A DNA stretch of 64,000 bases from Rhodococcus yunnanensis NBRC 103083. GTDB lineage: Bacteria; Actinomycetota; Actinomycetes; Mycobacteriales; Mycobacteriaceae. The notes under the pieces were generated by a model, which was not told the origin of the DNA, ran no database searches, and saw only the letters and a list, made by a program, of their open reading frames with translations. Shown here in pieces: positions 1 through 12,058 of the stretch (position 1 is the first letter of the stretch; every line of letters starts with the position of its first letter). The position numbers and the translations under genes are program-made. Location: contig NZ_BCXH01000015.1 in NCBI RefSeq assembly GCF_001895005.1, positions 1-64,000 of the forward strand. The letters run 5' to 3'.

Positions 1-3
1 CTC

Positions 4-25
4 CGCAAATGCACGTGCGTTTGCG
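4..25. repeat. Dispersed palindromic repeat, copy 1
   Basis: This is an imperfect palindrome with core GCAAATGCACGTGCGTTTGC. One T:G mismatch is the only break in the stem. The same core recurs at 67-88, 41677-41698, 41749-41770 and 41811-41832. All copies lie outside genes. Confidence 0.85.
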
Positions 26-66
26 TGGCTGGGGTGGTGTATTCCCTGGTTGGTCCCGTCCCTCTC

Positions 67-88
67 CGCAAATGCACGTGCGTTTGCG
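67..88. repeat. Dispersed palindromic repeat, copy 2
   Basis: This copy is identical to copy 1 across its 22 bases and lies 63 bp downstream of it. It sits just beyond the terminator-like hairpin of the amidase gene. Confidence 0.85.
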
Positions 89-110
89 TGGCTGGGGGGA
101 GAGATGCCGA

Positions 111-140
111 ATGCCCCCACACTCCGTTGTGTGGGGGCAT
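111..140 (-). terminator. Hairpin terminator after amidase gene
   Basis: A perfect 12-bp inverted repeat (ATGCCCCCACAC and its complement) encloses a 6-base loop. It lies 15 bp beyond the amidase stop codon. No clear U-tract follows, which is common in actinobacteria. Confidence 0.7.
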
Positions 141-155
141 TCGATGCGTCGGCTG

Positions 156-2354
156 TTACGGAGCCGGGGCGTTCTGCATTTCCTGCTCGTAGGTGTCGTT
201 GTAGGTCTTGATGACCGTGGTGACGATGCCGGTGAGTTCGTTGAAGATCAGCGAGCCGTTCTCGAAATCGGTTCGCAGGCCCTCGGGTACGCGGTATTCG
301 TCGGTCGTTGGGAGGCCGAGTTCACCGTTCTCGCCGCCGAGTGCCAGGAACTGTTCGAAGATCTTCCCGATCACCGCAACAGCTTGTCCTGCAAGCGAAG
401 TGAAGATCGATCCGTTGGTGAACTGAGCTGCCTCGCCGCCGCCCTTGACCTGGACGAGACCGCTGACCGGAGTGCCGAGGCTGCCGGTCTCGCCCCCCGA
501 CGCGATCCACTTCTGCGCGATCGGGTTCGTGCTCGCGAGTCGAACCAGTTCGTCGACCAATCCCGGAATGTTCTCTCCGAGAGTGCTGCTCGCGTTCGTA
601 CCGGGTGACGACGGAGTTGCGGTATCGGTCGAGTCCTCTGTCGGAGCCGGGGCAGGAGCTACGTCGCCGCCACCGAGAGATGCCGCCGCGATATCGCGGA
701 TCTCGTCCATCTTGGCGTATGCGCCGTCGCCGGGGCATGCTGTGTTGCCGACGTCGCGGTGGGCGAAGATGACCGGCAGGTCGACGCTCTGACCCTGGCC
801 GACGAAGGTGTAGTTGGTCCCCTCGCTCGTCATCGTCGTCTCGCCGTGCGGGTCGAGACCTGCTTTGCCCAAACGCCATCCGAGGAACTTGCCGACCGAA
901 TCGAGGGTCTCCTGCGATGGTGACTCCGAGGAGTAGTCGCCCATCATGGCGATGCCCATGGTGTTCTCGTTGAACCCACCGGCGTGTGCACCCTGAACCG
1001 GCTTGTCCAAACCACCTGCACGGCCTTCGAAGATCTGACCGTACTTGTCGACGAGCACGTTGTATCCGACGTCGCACCACCCGAGAGTCTGCGCGTGGTA
1101 CGCGTAGATGGCTCGGACGATCTCGGCGGATTCGGTCTTGGAGTAGTCGTTGCTTCCCGCGGTGTGGTGCACCGTTGCGCCGCCGAGGAAGTCGTCGTAC
1201 GTCGGGTTCGCGCAGCGGATCGACTCGTCGGCGCCCCACTGTGCCCTCGAGATCACCTTCGGTCCGGCATCGCCCGCGACGGGAGTCGCGATGTCGGCGA
1301 GTGCGGAATCGGCAGGGGAGGTGCCCGGCTGGATCAGCACTGCGCTGACATCGGCCAGAGCGTCTGCGACGGGTGTTTCCTGCTGGCGCAACGGCTTCGA
1401 CACCGAGGCGGGTGTGTAACCGAGCTCCTGCTCGGGAGCCGGCGCAACCTCGGGAGCCGGTGCGACCTCGGGAACTGGTGCGACCTCGGGAACTGGTGCG
1501 ACCTCGGGAGCTGGAACCGGGGCAGGCGCAGCCACGGGCCGCGGAGTCATCAGCAACTGCACGGCCTTGGTGGCACCGACGAAGATCGGCTCGGTCCCCT
1601 TCTTGTCCGGGGTCGGTGCGGAATCACTGGCCGCGGTGTCGATGGGCTCGGTTGCGAGCCAGGGCCCCCACGAACCGTCGTCGAGCTGGCGTCGTACCTG
1701 CGCGACGGCCCCGTCGAGAGCGGTGGAGGTCAACGCGACCATGCTGAAATTCTCGTCCTGGCGCAGTTCCTTGACGACGGCGCCGAGCGGCGCGCCCGGG
1801 TCGTCGCCTGCCGGGAGCGGAGCCTGCGGAGTGACCCCGTCGGCCGGGAGCGGAGCCTGCGGAGTGACCCCATCGGCCGGGAGCGGAGCCTGCGGAGTGA
1901 CCGGCGCCGACGCGTCGGTACGGCCGAGTTCGGGGATCGGAGCCTGGGCGGACGGGCTCGTTTGGGACGGGACCGTCAGGCCGGGGATCTCGGGGATCTG
2001 GAGCGGCGGGATCGTGATGCTGTCCGGTAGGGGCAGGTATTTCAGATCGGACAGGCGGAGGTCGGGCAGCGGAAGGCCCGTCAGTTCCTGGAGTGGAATG
2101 ACGATGTCCGGTGCCGCGGTCAGTGCCGTTTCGACGATCTTGGTGGGGACTGTGACAGGGGTTGTCTCGTTGGCCGATCGAATATCGGTGGACGCATTCT
2201 CGCCGGAGATGCTGTAGACCGCGACTGGACTCGCGACGGCAAGCAAGGCGACAGCGCCGAGAACGATCGACGGCTTCGTTCGACGGTGCAAGGCGGTACT
2301 CCCTGGTTGTAGGTGCGGCCCGGGTCGGTTGTGCGTGACTCGTCCGCGAAGCAT
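156..2354 (-). CDS. Secreted N-acetylmuramoyl-L-alanine amidase (PGRP domain) with LGFP repeats
   Basis: This is a probable exported peptidoglycan amidase of 732 residues, comparable in place and type to Rv3811 of M. tuberculosis. The N-terminus has a basic stretch and a hydrophobic segment (IVLGAVALLAVASPVAVYSI), so it is exported or anchored. A Pro/Ala-rich region follows and includes three 11-residue repeats (APLPADGVTPQ). The PGRP/amidase_2 domain lies around residues 365-560 and shows AQWGADESI, TVHHTAGS and a second zinc-type histidine in AHRDVGNTACPGD. The C-terminal part contains LGFP-type repeats (GSLGTPVSG, GELGLPTTDEY) thought to bind the wall. A TTG at 2291 with GGGAG upstream is a plausible alternative start and would remove 21 residues. 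The 11-residue repeats are encoded by a DNA repeat that also occurs in other genes (see 1812-1904). Confidence 0.9.
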   Translation of the reverse strand: MLRGRVTHNRPGPHLQPGSTALHRRTKPSIVLGAVALLAVASPVAVYSISGENASTDIRSANETTPVTVPTKIVETALTAAPDIVIPLQELTGLPLPDLRLSDLKYLPLPDSITIPPLQIPEIPGLTVPSQTSPSAQAPIPELGRTDASAPVTPQAPLPADGVTPQAPLPADGVTPQAPLPAGDDPGAPLGAVVKELRQDENFSMVALTSTALDGAVAQVRRQLDDGSWGPWLATEPIDTAASDSAPTPDKKGTEPIFVGATKAVQLLMTPRPVAAPAPVPAPEVAPVPEVAPVPEVAPAPEVAPAPEQELGYTPASVSKPLRQQETPVADALADVSAVLIQPGTSPADSALADIATPVAGDAGPKVISRAQWGADESIRCANPTYDDFLGGATVHHTAGSNDYSKTESAEIVRAIYAYHAQTLGWCDVGYNVLVDKYGQIFEGRAGGLDKPVQGAHAGGFNENTMGIAMMGDYSSESPSQETLDSVGKFLGWRLGKAGLDPHGETTMTSEGTNYTFVGQGQSVDLPVIFAHRDVGNTACPGDGAYAKMDEIRDIAAASLGGGDVAPAPAPTEDSTDTATPSSPGTNASSTLGENIPGLVDELVRLASTNPIAQKWIASGGETGSLGTPVSGLVQVKGGGEAAQFTNGSIFTSLAGQAVAVIGKIFEQFLALGGENGELGLPTTDEYRVPEGLRTDFENGSLIFNELTGIVTTVIKTYNDTYEQEMQNAPAP
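1812..1904. repeat. 33-bp tandem repeats inside the amidase gene
   Basis: Nearly three 33-bp units, starting at 1812, 1845 and 1878, carry the core GGAGCGGAGCCTGCGGAG. They are read from the opposite strand as APLPADGVTPQ. The same core appears in pks13, and a close variant appears in aftB and wzt, in other reading frames. Confidence 0.85.
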
Positions 2355-2486
2355 CCTGCGACTGTTCGACGCGAATTGCTTCCGTTCAGATCCAATTGTC
2401 TGTAAGTTGTGATGCTGCTGTTACTCCAGTGACTGATGTGACTGGACTTCAACCACATGAGTAACAACAACCTCATACGACACAAG

Positions 2487-2499
2487 GCTAAACCTTAGC
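2487..2499. promoter_or_regulatory. Small palindrome in amidase/cobM divergent region
   Basis: GCTAA-ACC-TTAGC is a 5-bp inverted repeat. It lies between the divergent amidase and cobM genes, 73 bp upstream of the preferred cobM start, and a further TTAGCC follows. It could be an operator, but no known regulator motif was recognised. Confidence 0.25.
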
Positions 2500-2571
2500 T
2501 TGAGAGTTAGCCACCCCGGGGATTTCACCGATGGTGCGGCGCGTCGTCCGAAGCGCCTACGCTTTTACTTC

Positions 2572-3315
2572 GTGACAGTCCACTTCATCGGTGCAGGCCC
2601 CGGCGCTGCCGATCTGCTGACGTTGCGCGCCGTCGACCATCTCCGTGCAAGCCCGGTCTGCGTCTACGCGGGCACCTACATCGACGACGCGATCCTGGCC
2701 CATTGTTCGGCCGGCACCCGCATGGTCGACACCGCTTCGATGGATCTCGACGCGATCATCGCCGAGCTCGTCGCCGCGGACACACGCGGCGAGGACGTTG
2801 CGCGACTGTGTTCGGGTGATCCATCTCTCTATTCGGCGCTCGCGGAGCAGTCGGCGCGGCTCGACGCCGAAGGCATTGCCTGGGACGTCACTCCAGGCGT
2901 GCCCGCGTACGCCGCCGCAGCTGCCACGCTGCGCGTAGAACTCACCGTTCCCGAGCTCGCGCAGTCCGTCGTCCTGACGCGCGCGCAGGCGAGGTCGACG
3001 GCGATGCCGGACGGCGAGCGATTGTCGGCTTTCGCCGCGACGGGCTCGACGCTCGTGCTGCATCTGGCGATCACCCGAACGAGGCTGCTCGCCGAGGAGT
3101 TGACCGGGTACTACGGCAGCGAGTGTCCCGTCGCCGTCGTCTTCCATGCCAGCAAGCCGGATCAGCTCGTGCTGACGGGCACTCTCGGCGACATCGCCGA
3201 GCAGGTCGAGGCCGCGGGACTGAAGCAAGCCGCCGTCATCCTCGTCGGACCCGCGGTGGGACGGACTCCCGGCGCGGAATCCCATCTGTACGACGCGTGC
3301 CGGGACAGAGCGTGA
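2572..3315 (+). CDS. cobM: Precorrin-4 C11-methyltransferase
   Basis: This SAM-dependent tetrapyrrole methyltransferase acts in cobalamin synthesis and methylates precorrin-4 at C11. The protein begins VTVHFIGAGPGAADLLTLRA, the N-terminal glycine-rich motif of the CobM/CbiF family. It contains CSGDPSLYSAL and VTPGVPAYAAAAA, which are typical SAM-pocket segments. With the GTG start at 2572 it has 247 residues, close to the family length. The longer reading frame back to 2500 would add an N-terminus without family resemblance. The stop overlaps the next start (GTGA), so cobM and cobF are translationally coupled. No other cob genes are in the window. Confidence 0.92.
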   Translation: MTVHFIGAGPGAADLLTLRAVDHLRASPVCVYAGTYIDDAILAHCSAGTRMVDTASMDLDAIIAELVAADTRGEDVARLCSGDPSLYSALAEQSARLDAEGIAWDVTPGVPAYAAAAATLRVELTVPELAQSVVLTRAQARSTAMPDGERLSAFAATGSTLVLHLAITRTRLLAEELTGYYGSECPVAVVFHASKPDQLVLTGTLGDIAEQVEAAGLKQAAVILVGPAVGRTPGAESHLYDACRDRA

Positions 3316-4064
3316 AGATCCATCTCGTCGGAGTCGGTGGCGGACATCCCGACCAGATCACGGTTCAGGCCGTCGCCCGGCTTCGTGAAGTCGATGTCTT
3401 CCTCGTCGCCGACAAGGGTTCGAGCGTCGGCGACCTCGCTGAGGCGCGGGCGGAGATCCTGAGGCGTCATGTGCCCGGCAGTCCCAGGGTGATCCAGGTG
3501 CCCGATCCCGAGCGCGACCGCAGGCCCAGCGACTACGGGACCGCCGTAGTGGACTGGCACGACGCCAGGGCACGTGCCTACGAGAAGGTGCTGCTGGATC
3601 TGGATCCGGACGTTGTCGTCGGATTTCTGGTGTGGGGCGACCCGGCGTTGTACGACAGCACCATCCGCGTCGTCGAACGGGTCCGAGATTTCGGGACCGT
3701 GGACATCGATTTCGACGTCACTCCTGGCATCAGCAGTGTGTCGATGCTCGCAGCCGCTCACCGGCTGGTGCTCAATCGCATCGGCGGTCCGATCGTGATC
3801 ACGACCGGTCGGGCGCTGTTGCACGACATCGGCGCGGGCGCCGACAACATCGTGGTGATGCTCGACGGCAAGTTGACGTGCCGCGAGCTGGTCGGAACCG
3901 GTACGTGGGACATCCATTGGGGTGCCAACCTGGGAACGGACGATGAAAGGTTGGTGTCGGGGCCGCTCGACGCGTGCATCGGGGAGATCGAGCGCGCGCG
4001 TGCGGACGTGAAGGCCGAGCACGGCTGGGTGATGGATACCTATGTACTTCGTACCCGTGTGTGA
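3312..4064 (+). CDS. cobF: Precorrin-6A synthase (deacetylating)
   Basis: CobF catalyses C1 methylation and loss of the acetyl unit in the aerobic cobalamin pathway. The 250-residue protein starts VKIHLVGVGGGHPDQITVQA, the characteristic N-terminus of this methyltransferase branch. It carries VVGFLVWGDPALYDST and DVTPGISSVSML in the usual order. The GTG start shares bases with the cobM stop (GTGA), giving a two-gene operon. Cytoplasmic. The gene is complete, and the stop at 4062-4064 is followed by a 92-bp gap before glf. Confidence 0.92.
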   Translation: MKIHLVGVGGGHPDQITVQAVARLREVDVFLVADKGSSVGDLAEARAEILRRHVPGSPRVIQVPDPERDRRPSDYGTAVVDWHDARARAYEKVLLDLDPDVVVGFLVWGDPALYDSTIRVVERVRDFGTVDIDFDVTPGISSVSMLAAAHRLVLNRIGGPIVITTGRALLHDIGAGADNIVVMLDGKLTCRELVGTGTWDIHWGANLGTDDERLVSGPLDACIGEIERARADVKAEHGWVMDTYVLRTRV

Positions 4065-4084
4065 GGAGTGACGTCGAGCGGTAA

Positions 4085-7267
<3,183 letters not shown>

Positions 7268-7290
<23 letters not shown>

Positions 7291-7804
7291 GAACCAGACC
7301 GACGCCCCCACCGAGGTTCGCATTCTCGAGAAGGTGCAGGCGACGGTCGGTGCCCAGCCGGGTGCGATCGCCGTCGCGCGAGGTATGTCGCACTTCGGTG
7401 AGCACGCGCTCGGCTGGGTTGCCATCGCCGGAATCGGCGCCGCCGTGGATCCGACGCGGCGCAGGCAGTGGGCAGGCGTCGCCGTCGGTGCGGTCGGTTC
7501 GCATGCCGCATCGATCGTGATCAAGCGTGTCGTGCGTCGGCCGCGGCCCAACGATCCGTCCGTGCGCGTCAACGTCTCCACGCCGAGCAAGCTGAGTTTT
7601 CCGTCCTCGCACGCGACATCGACGACGGCGGCCGCCGTTCTGCTCGGTCGGTTGACCGGGTTACCGTTGGCTGCGGTGCTGGTGCCCCCGATGCTGCTGT
7701 CGCGGCTGGTTCTGGGCGTCCACTATCCGACAGATGTGCTTGCAGGATCTGCGCTCGGCGCGATTTCGGCAGCTGCAGTCCTGAAGTACGAAGGAGACAA
7801 ATGA
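7268..7804 (+). CDS. PAP2-type membrane phosphatase (decaprenylphosphoryl-5-phosphoribose phosphatase)
   Basis: This 178-residue membrane protein occupies the position of Rv3807c, assigned to removing the 5-phosphate from decaprenylphosphoryl-5-phosphoribose. The PAP2 signature is complete: KRVVRRPRP, then PSSHATSTTA, then SRLVLGVHYPTDVLAG. It therefore has the active-site Lys/Arg, His and final Arg/His. Hydrophobic stretches fit several membrane helices. The GTG start lies 23 bases inside glfT2. Its stop overlaps the ubiA start (ATGA). The genes on either side are the galactan polymerase and the enzyme that makes its substrate. Confidence 0.88.
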
Positions 7805-8706
7805 GCGAGGAAGCCTCCCCGGTCGGAGCACCACCCAAGAACCTGCTCGACGGCGTGATCAAGGCACTCCGTCCGCGGCAGTGGGTCAAGAACGTGCTGG
7901 TGCTGGCGGCACCGCTGGCGGCCGGTTCGGTGACGCACGCCGACGTGCTGCTGCCGGTCGGGCTCGCGTTCGTCGTCTTCTGCCTCGCTGCTTCCGGCGT
8001 CTACCTCGTCAACGACGCGATGGACGTCGAGGCCGATCGCGCGCACCCGACCAAGCGTTTCCGGCCGATCGCCGCAGGTGTACTGCCGGTGAACCTGGCA
8101 TACGGCATGGCTGTGGTGTGCATCGGGCTCGCCATCGGCCTGTCGTTCTTCGCGAACTGGAAACTTGCGCTGGTCATCGGTGTCTACATCGCGATCCAGC
8201 TTGCGTACTGCTTCGGCCTCAAGCATCAGGCCGTGCTGGACATCTGCATCGTGTCCTCGGGCTTCCTGCTTCGTGCGATCGCCGGTGGTGTCGCGGCGTC
8301 GATCCCGCTGTCCCAGTGGTTCTTGCTGATCATGGCGTTCGGATCGTTGTTCATGGCCGCAGGCAAGCGCTATGCGGAGCTTCAGCTGGCCGAACGTACC
8401 GGCGCGAAGATTCGTAAGTCGCTCGAGAACTACACGACCACGTACCTTCGCTTCGTCTGGACGCTGTCGGCCACGGCTGTCGTGATTTGCTATGGACTGT
8501 GGGCTTTCGAACAAGACGCCGAGACGAGCACCAACTGGTTCGCGATCTCGATGATTCCGTTCACCATCGCAATCCTGCGATACGCAGTGGATGTCGACGG
8601 CGGCGAAGCAGGTGAACCCGAGGAAATCGCGCTGGGGGACCGGGTATTGCAGGTGCTCGCCCTTGCCTGGATCGGAGTAGTGGGTGTCGCTGTCTACCTC
8701 GCGTGA
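7801..8706 (+). CDS. ubiA: Decaprenyl-phosphate phosphoribosyltransferase (UbiA family, Rv3806c-like)
   Basis: This integral membrane prenyltransferase-fold enzyme transfers 5-phosphoribosyl from PRPP to decaprenyl phosphate, the first committed step towards decaprenyl-phospho-arabinose. It has 301 residues, and helices fill most of the chain. The first Asp-rich motif NDAMDVEADRAHPTKRFRPIA is clear, as is the later YAELQLAERTGAKIRKSLENYT region of the family. The start overlaps the phosphatase stop (ATGA), and the 3' end overlaps aftB by 23 bases, so the cluster is one transcript. DprE1/DprE2, which act later in the route, are encoded at 38.9-41.1 kb. Confidence 0.94.
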   Translation: MSEEASPVGAPPKNLLDGVIKALRPRQWVKNVLVLAAPLAAGSVTHADVLLPVGLAFVVFCLAASGVYLVNDAMDVEADRAHPTKRFRPIAAGVLPVNLAYGMAVVCIGLAIGLSFFANWKLALVIGVYIAIQLAYCFGLKHQAVLDICIVSSGFLLRAIAGGVAASIPLSQWFLLIMAFGSLFMAAGKRYAELQLAERTGAKIRKSLENYTTTYLRFVWTLSATAVVICYGLWAFEQDAETSTNWFAISMIPFTIAILRYAVDVDGGEAGEPEEIALGDRVLQVLALAWIGVVGVAVYLA

Positions 8707-10642
8707 GGAACTGACCGACGCTCGTTCGGGTTCCGGTCTTTCGCGCGCGATCTTCGGTATCGGCGTTGCCGTCTCCAGCCTGCTGTTCCTCGTCGGTGCT
8801 TGGGAGCGGCGGTGGATCGCCGACGACGGTCTGATCGTTCTGCGTACTGTCCGCAACCTGCTGGCGGGCAACGGCCCGGTGTTCAACGCGGGCGAACGGG
8901 TCGAGACCAACACCAGCACGATCTGGACCTACCTGGTCTACGCGGGTAGCTGGTTGAGCGAGATCCGTCTCGAATACGTCGTGCTGACGATCGCCCTGGT
9001 TCTGTCCACGGCCGCGATCGCGGTGGCGATGTTCGGGACGTATGCCCTTCGGGCCCGTGAGCGAGAAGTAACAGCAGCGGAACGACCCAGAGTTGCCGGA
9101 GTGGAGCCTGCGGAACGACCCAGAGTTGCCGGAGTGGAGCCTGCGGAACGACCCAGAGTTGCCGGCGTGGCTGCATTCTTGCCGGCTGGGGTGCTGGTCT
9201 ACATCGCGGTTCCCCCTGCCCGTGATTTCGCGACGTCGGGGCTCGAGACCTGCCTGGTCATCTTCTGGATCGCCGTGCTGTGGCTGCTGATGGTCCGGTG
9301 GGCGACCAGGGACGTCGGCAAGCCGGCGATCCTGTTCCTGTCTTTCTGGGCGGGTTTGGGGCCGCTCGTGCGACCGGAGCTCGTCATATTGTCCGGGCTC
9401 GCGCTGGTGATGGTCTTCCTGGCTCCGCAGACGTGGGTGAGCCGGGTTCTGGTGTTCGCGTTCGCAGGTGTCGTTCCGGTGGGATACCAGATCTGGCGAA
9501 TGGGCTACTACGGCTTGCCGTACCCGAACACCGCGGTGTCGAAGGACGCAGGCGGTGCCAAGTGGGCGCAGGGTTTCGACTACCTGTGGAATCTGCTCGG
9601 ACCGTACATGCTGTGGCTGCCGCTGGTGCTTCTGCTCGTCGGCGCCGTCGCGACGGCCACCCGTCCGGGAAGAATTCGCGCCCCCAGGACAGTGCGTGAG
9701 GCGCAGAACGCGCTGCGCTCGCCGACGGCCGTCGTGGTGTTCGTCCTGCTCGGCGGTCTTCTGTCCGCGGTGTACGCGGTGCGGGTCGGCGGCGATTTCA
9801 TGCACGGCCGCACGCTGCTGCCTGCGTTGTTCACGCTGTTGCTCCCGATCTCGGTGATACGGCTGACGATTCCGTCGCGCAGGTCGGACACACGCGCAGT
9901 CGTGGTGTTCGGGGTAGGCGCTTTCGTCTGGATCGTGACCGTGGTGTGGGCTTTCTTCGCCGCGAACACCACCGGGATGCCGGAGGGTTCGATCGTGGGG
10001 CGCTCGGGCATCGTCGACGAGCGGGCGTTCTACGCACTCAACACCGGGCATGCGCATCCGATTCTCGCCACCGACTATCTCGACTATCCCCGTATGCGCC
10101 CGATGGTCGAGGCGATCGAGAACACCCCGGACGGCGGGTTGCTGCTGCCGTCGGCGCAGTTCACCTACTGGGACGTGGTGCCGCCGCCGTTGCCGATTCC
10201 GCCGGGCGGGGCCGGACACACGGTCTACTTCCTGAACCTCGGCATGACGAGCATGAACGTCGGCCTCGACGTCCGTGTGATCGACCAGATGGGTCTTGCC
10301 TACCCGCTCGCCTCGCACACCGAGCGGTTGGAGAACGGTCGCATCGGTCACGACAAGAACCTGTATCCGGACTGGGTCGTCGCGGACCTCGGCCTGGTCG
10401 GCGAACATCCCTTCCTGCCGTGGTACATGGACGAGGACTGGGTCACCGAGGCTCGGGTCGCGCTGTCGTGCCCCGATACGCAGGAACTCGTCGCGTCGTA
10501 CCGGGCACCGCTGACGACGGACCTGTTCATCAGGAACTTCAAGCGTTCGCTGTTCTATTCGGGCTATCGATTCGACCGTGTGCCGAAATACGAAATACAA
10601 AGGTGTGGTTTGGAAGAACCGATTCCGAAGGACGGAAATTAG
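8684..10642 (+). CDS. aftB: Terminal beta-(1,2)-arabinofuranosyltransferase AftB
   Basis: AftB is a GT-C membrane enzyme that uses decaprenyl-phospho-arabinose to add the terminal beta-1,2 arabinofuranose of arabinan, the site of mycolylation. The N-terminus after the first helix has RRWIADDGLIVLRTVRNLLAGN, containing the acidic catalytic-type motif, and VETNTSTIWTYL. Several helices and a C-terminal extracytoplasmic part follow. It has 652 residues, and position and length match Rv3805c. Residues about 132-162 are an insertion of tandem 11-residue units (AERPRVAGVEP) encoded by a repeat shared with wzt and others, lying between membrane segments. The GTG start lies 23 bases inside ubiA. Confidence 0.94.
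   Translation: MSLSTSREELTDARSGSGLSRAIFGIGVAVSSLLFLVGAWERRWIADDGLIVLRTVRNLLAGNGPVFNAGERVETNTSTIWTYLVYAGSWLSEIRLEYVVLTIALVLSTAAIAVAMFGTYALRAREREVTAAERPRVAGVEPAERPRVAGVEPAERPRVAGVAAFLPAGVLVYIAVPPARDFATSGLETCLVIFWIAVLWLLMVRWATRDVGKPAILFLSFWAGLGPLVRPELVILSGLALVMVFLAPQTWVSRVLVFAFAGVVPVGYQIWRMGYYGLPYPNTAVSKDAGGAKWAQGFDYLWNLLGPYMLWLPLVLLLVGAVATATRPGRIRAPRTVREAQNALRSPTAVVVFVLLGGLLSAVYAVRVGGDFMHGRTLLPALFTLLLPISVIRLTIPSRRSDTRAVVVFGVGAFVWIVTVVWAFFAANTTGMPEGSIVGRSGIVDERAFYALNTGHAHPILATDYLDYPRMRPMVEAIENTPDGGLLLPSAQFTYWDVVPPPLPIPPGGAGHTVYFLNLGMTSMNVGLDVRVIDQMGLAYPLASHTERLENGRIGHDKNLYPDWVVADLGLVGEHPFLPWYMDEDWVTEARVALSCPDTQELVASYRAPLTTDLFIRNFKRSLFYSGYRFDRVPKYEIQRCGLEEPIPKDGN
9077..9168. repeat. 33-bp tandem repeats inside aftB
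   Basis: Two full 33-bp units (9077-9109 and 9110-9142) and one partial unit carry the core GGAGTGGAGCCTGCGGAACG. The reading frame is kept because the unit is a multiple of three. The identical 20-mer occurs on the minus strand near 60062-60085 in wzt. Confidence 0.9.
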
Positions 10643-10821
10643 TCTCGGCGATATAGAGTCGTCGCCAAGATGGGATATCTCGTTTTCGTAACGGAGGTCG
10701 AGTTTCGGCCGATGTATGCGAAAGATGTGTGTGACTGATGGGCCGAAAGGACCGGATTCACCCCGCTGAACGGGCGAGTCGTAGCAATACGGCCCACCAA
10801 CACTGCTGAGAGGTCGATTGC

Positions 10822-11814
10822 ATGCTGTTTGGAACGAAGAAGGGTGCCGGGGGGCGCACACGCCGGATATTGACGTCTCTGGTGATGGCTGTGGCACTGC
10901 CGCTCGGTCTGGCAGTGGTCGGTACGGGTGCAACGGCCAATGCGGCGTTCGACCCGGGTGCACAGGACTTCTGGACGGATTCGTCCATGGGCCCCATCAA
11001 GAGCCGCATCTGGCGAGCAGCGGACGGTAACACCGACCGCGTCGTCTACCTGCTCGACGGGCTTCGCGCCACCAACGACATTTCCGGTTGGGAGCACGAG
11101 ACCGACGCGGGCGCGTACCTCGCATCCTGGAACATCAACGTCGTCGAGCCCGTCGGCGGAATGTCCAGCTTCTACTCGGACTGGTACGCACCGTCGAACT
11201 TCAACGGTCAGCAGACGACGTACAAGTGGGAAACGTTCCTCACTCAGAACCTGCGAGACAACCTCGCCAATCAGCTCGGTTTCAACCGCAACCGCAACGG
11301 CGTCGTCGGCATCTCCATGGGCGGTAGCGCTGCGCTGACGCTTGCTGCGTATCACCCCGACCAGTTCTCCTACGCGGGATCGCTGTCCGGTTACCTGAAC
11401 ATCTCCGCACCCGGTATGCGCGAGGCCATGCGTCTGGCGCTGCTCGATTCGGGCCGGTACAACATCGACGCGATGTGGGGTCCGCCGTGGAACTCGGCGT
11501 GGCTGCGCAACGATCCGTTCGTCTTCGCGCCGAGGCTTCGTGACAACGGCACACGCGTGTGGGTCTTCGCCGGTAGCGGTCTGCCGGGTGGTCTGGACCA
11601 GCCGCGCAGCTTCATCGACTACTACAACACCGGAAACGCGATGGGACTCGAGGCGATCGCTCTCGCCAACAGTCGCGCGTTCCAGATTCGCATGGCGAGC
11701 ATCGGGGCCAACAACGTGACGTACGCGTTCCCGTCGGTCGGCACCCATCAGTGGGGCTACTGGCAGGAGCAGGCGCACATCATGGCCCCCGATCTGAGTG
11801 CCAACATCGGCTGA
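10822..11814 (+). CDS. Mycolyltransferase, antigen 85 family (1)
   Basis: This is a secreted alpha/beta hydrolase that transfers mycolic acid to trehalose or arabinogalactan. It has 330 residues with a basic N-terminus and signal peptide ending near ATANAAF. The catalytic serine is Ser165 in GISMGGSAAL, and the histidine is His309 in GTHQWGYW. PVGGMSSFYSDWY and YKWETFLTQNL are Ag85 signatures. It is the first of three consecutive paralogues and sits just after aftB, as fbpA does in M. tuberculosis. It ends soon after the catalytic domain and has no LGFP tail. The upstream gap (10643-10821) holds its probable promoter, but no confident boxes were seen. Confidence 0.92.
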   Translation: MLFGTKKGAGGRTRRILTSLVMAVALPLGLAVVGTGATANAAFDPGAQDFWTDSSMGPIKSRIWRAADGNTDRVVYLLDGLRATNDISGWEHETDAGAYLASWNINVVEPVGGMSSFYSDWYAPSNFNGQQTTYKWETFLTQNLRDNLANQLGFNRNRNGVVGISMGGSAALTLAAYHPDQFSYAGSLSGYLNISAPGMREAMRLALLDSGRYNIDAMWGPPWNSAWLRNDPFVFAPRLRDNGTRVWVFAGSGLPGGLDQPRSFIDYYNTGNAMGLEAIALANSRAFQIRMASIGANNVTYAFPSVGTHQWGYWQEQAHIMAPDLSANIG

Positions 11815-11856
11815 CATTCCCGGCTGCAGAGCCCCTGCTCGGCAACCCGATCGGTA

Positions 11857-11882
11857 AAATCTCAACGCGTTCTGTGAGATTT
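11857..11882 (+). terminator. Hairpin after first mycolyltransferase gene
   Basis: An 8-bp perfect inverted repeat (AAATCTCA / TGAGATTT) has a 10-base loop and ends in three T residues. It lies 42 bp after the stop codon. The stem is AT-rich, so it may be weak. Confidence 0.4.
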
Positions 11883-12058
11883 CACTGATTTGACGGGCTG
11901 TTGTGTGGGGGCTTCGCAGGATAGTGTCACAGTCTGATATCGGCTCCGAAGCAGACCTGAGATGTAGATCACGGTTTTGCATCGGGACTCGAGGGTGGAA
12001 TAGCCTCCATCCTGCGCGCCCGTATTCGACCTTCGCGGTCGGCGACGGGCACGAATAC

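Noticed and set aside
9..608. Plus-strand open frame of 199 codons at the window start
   Set aside because: It runs through the two palindromic repeats, the terminator hairpin and the antisense of the amidase gene, so it is not a gene.
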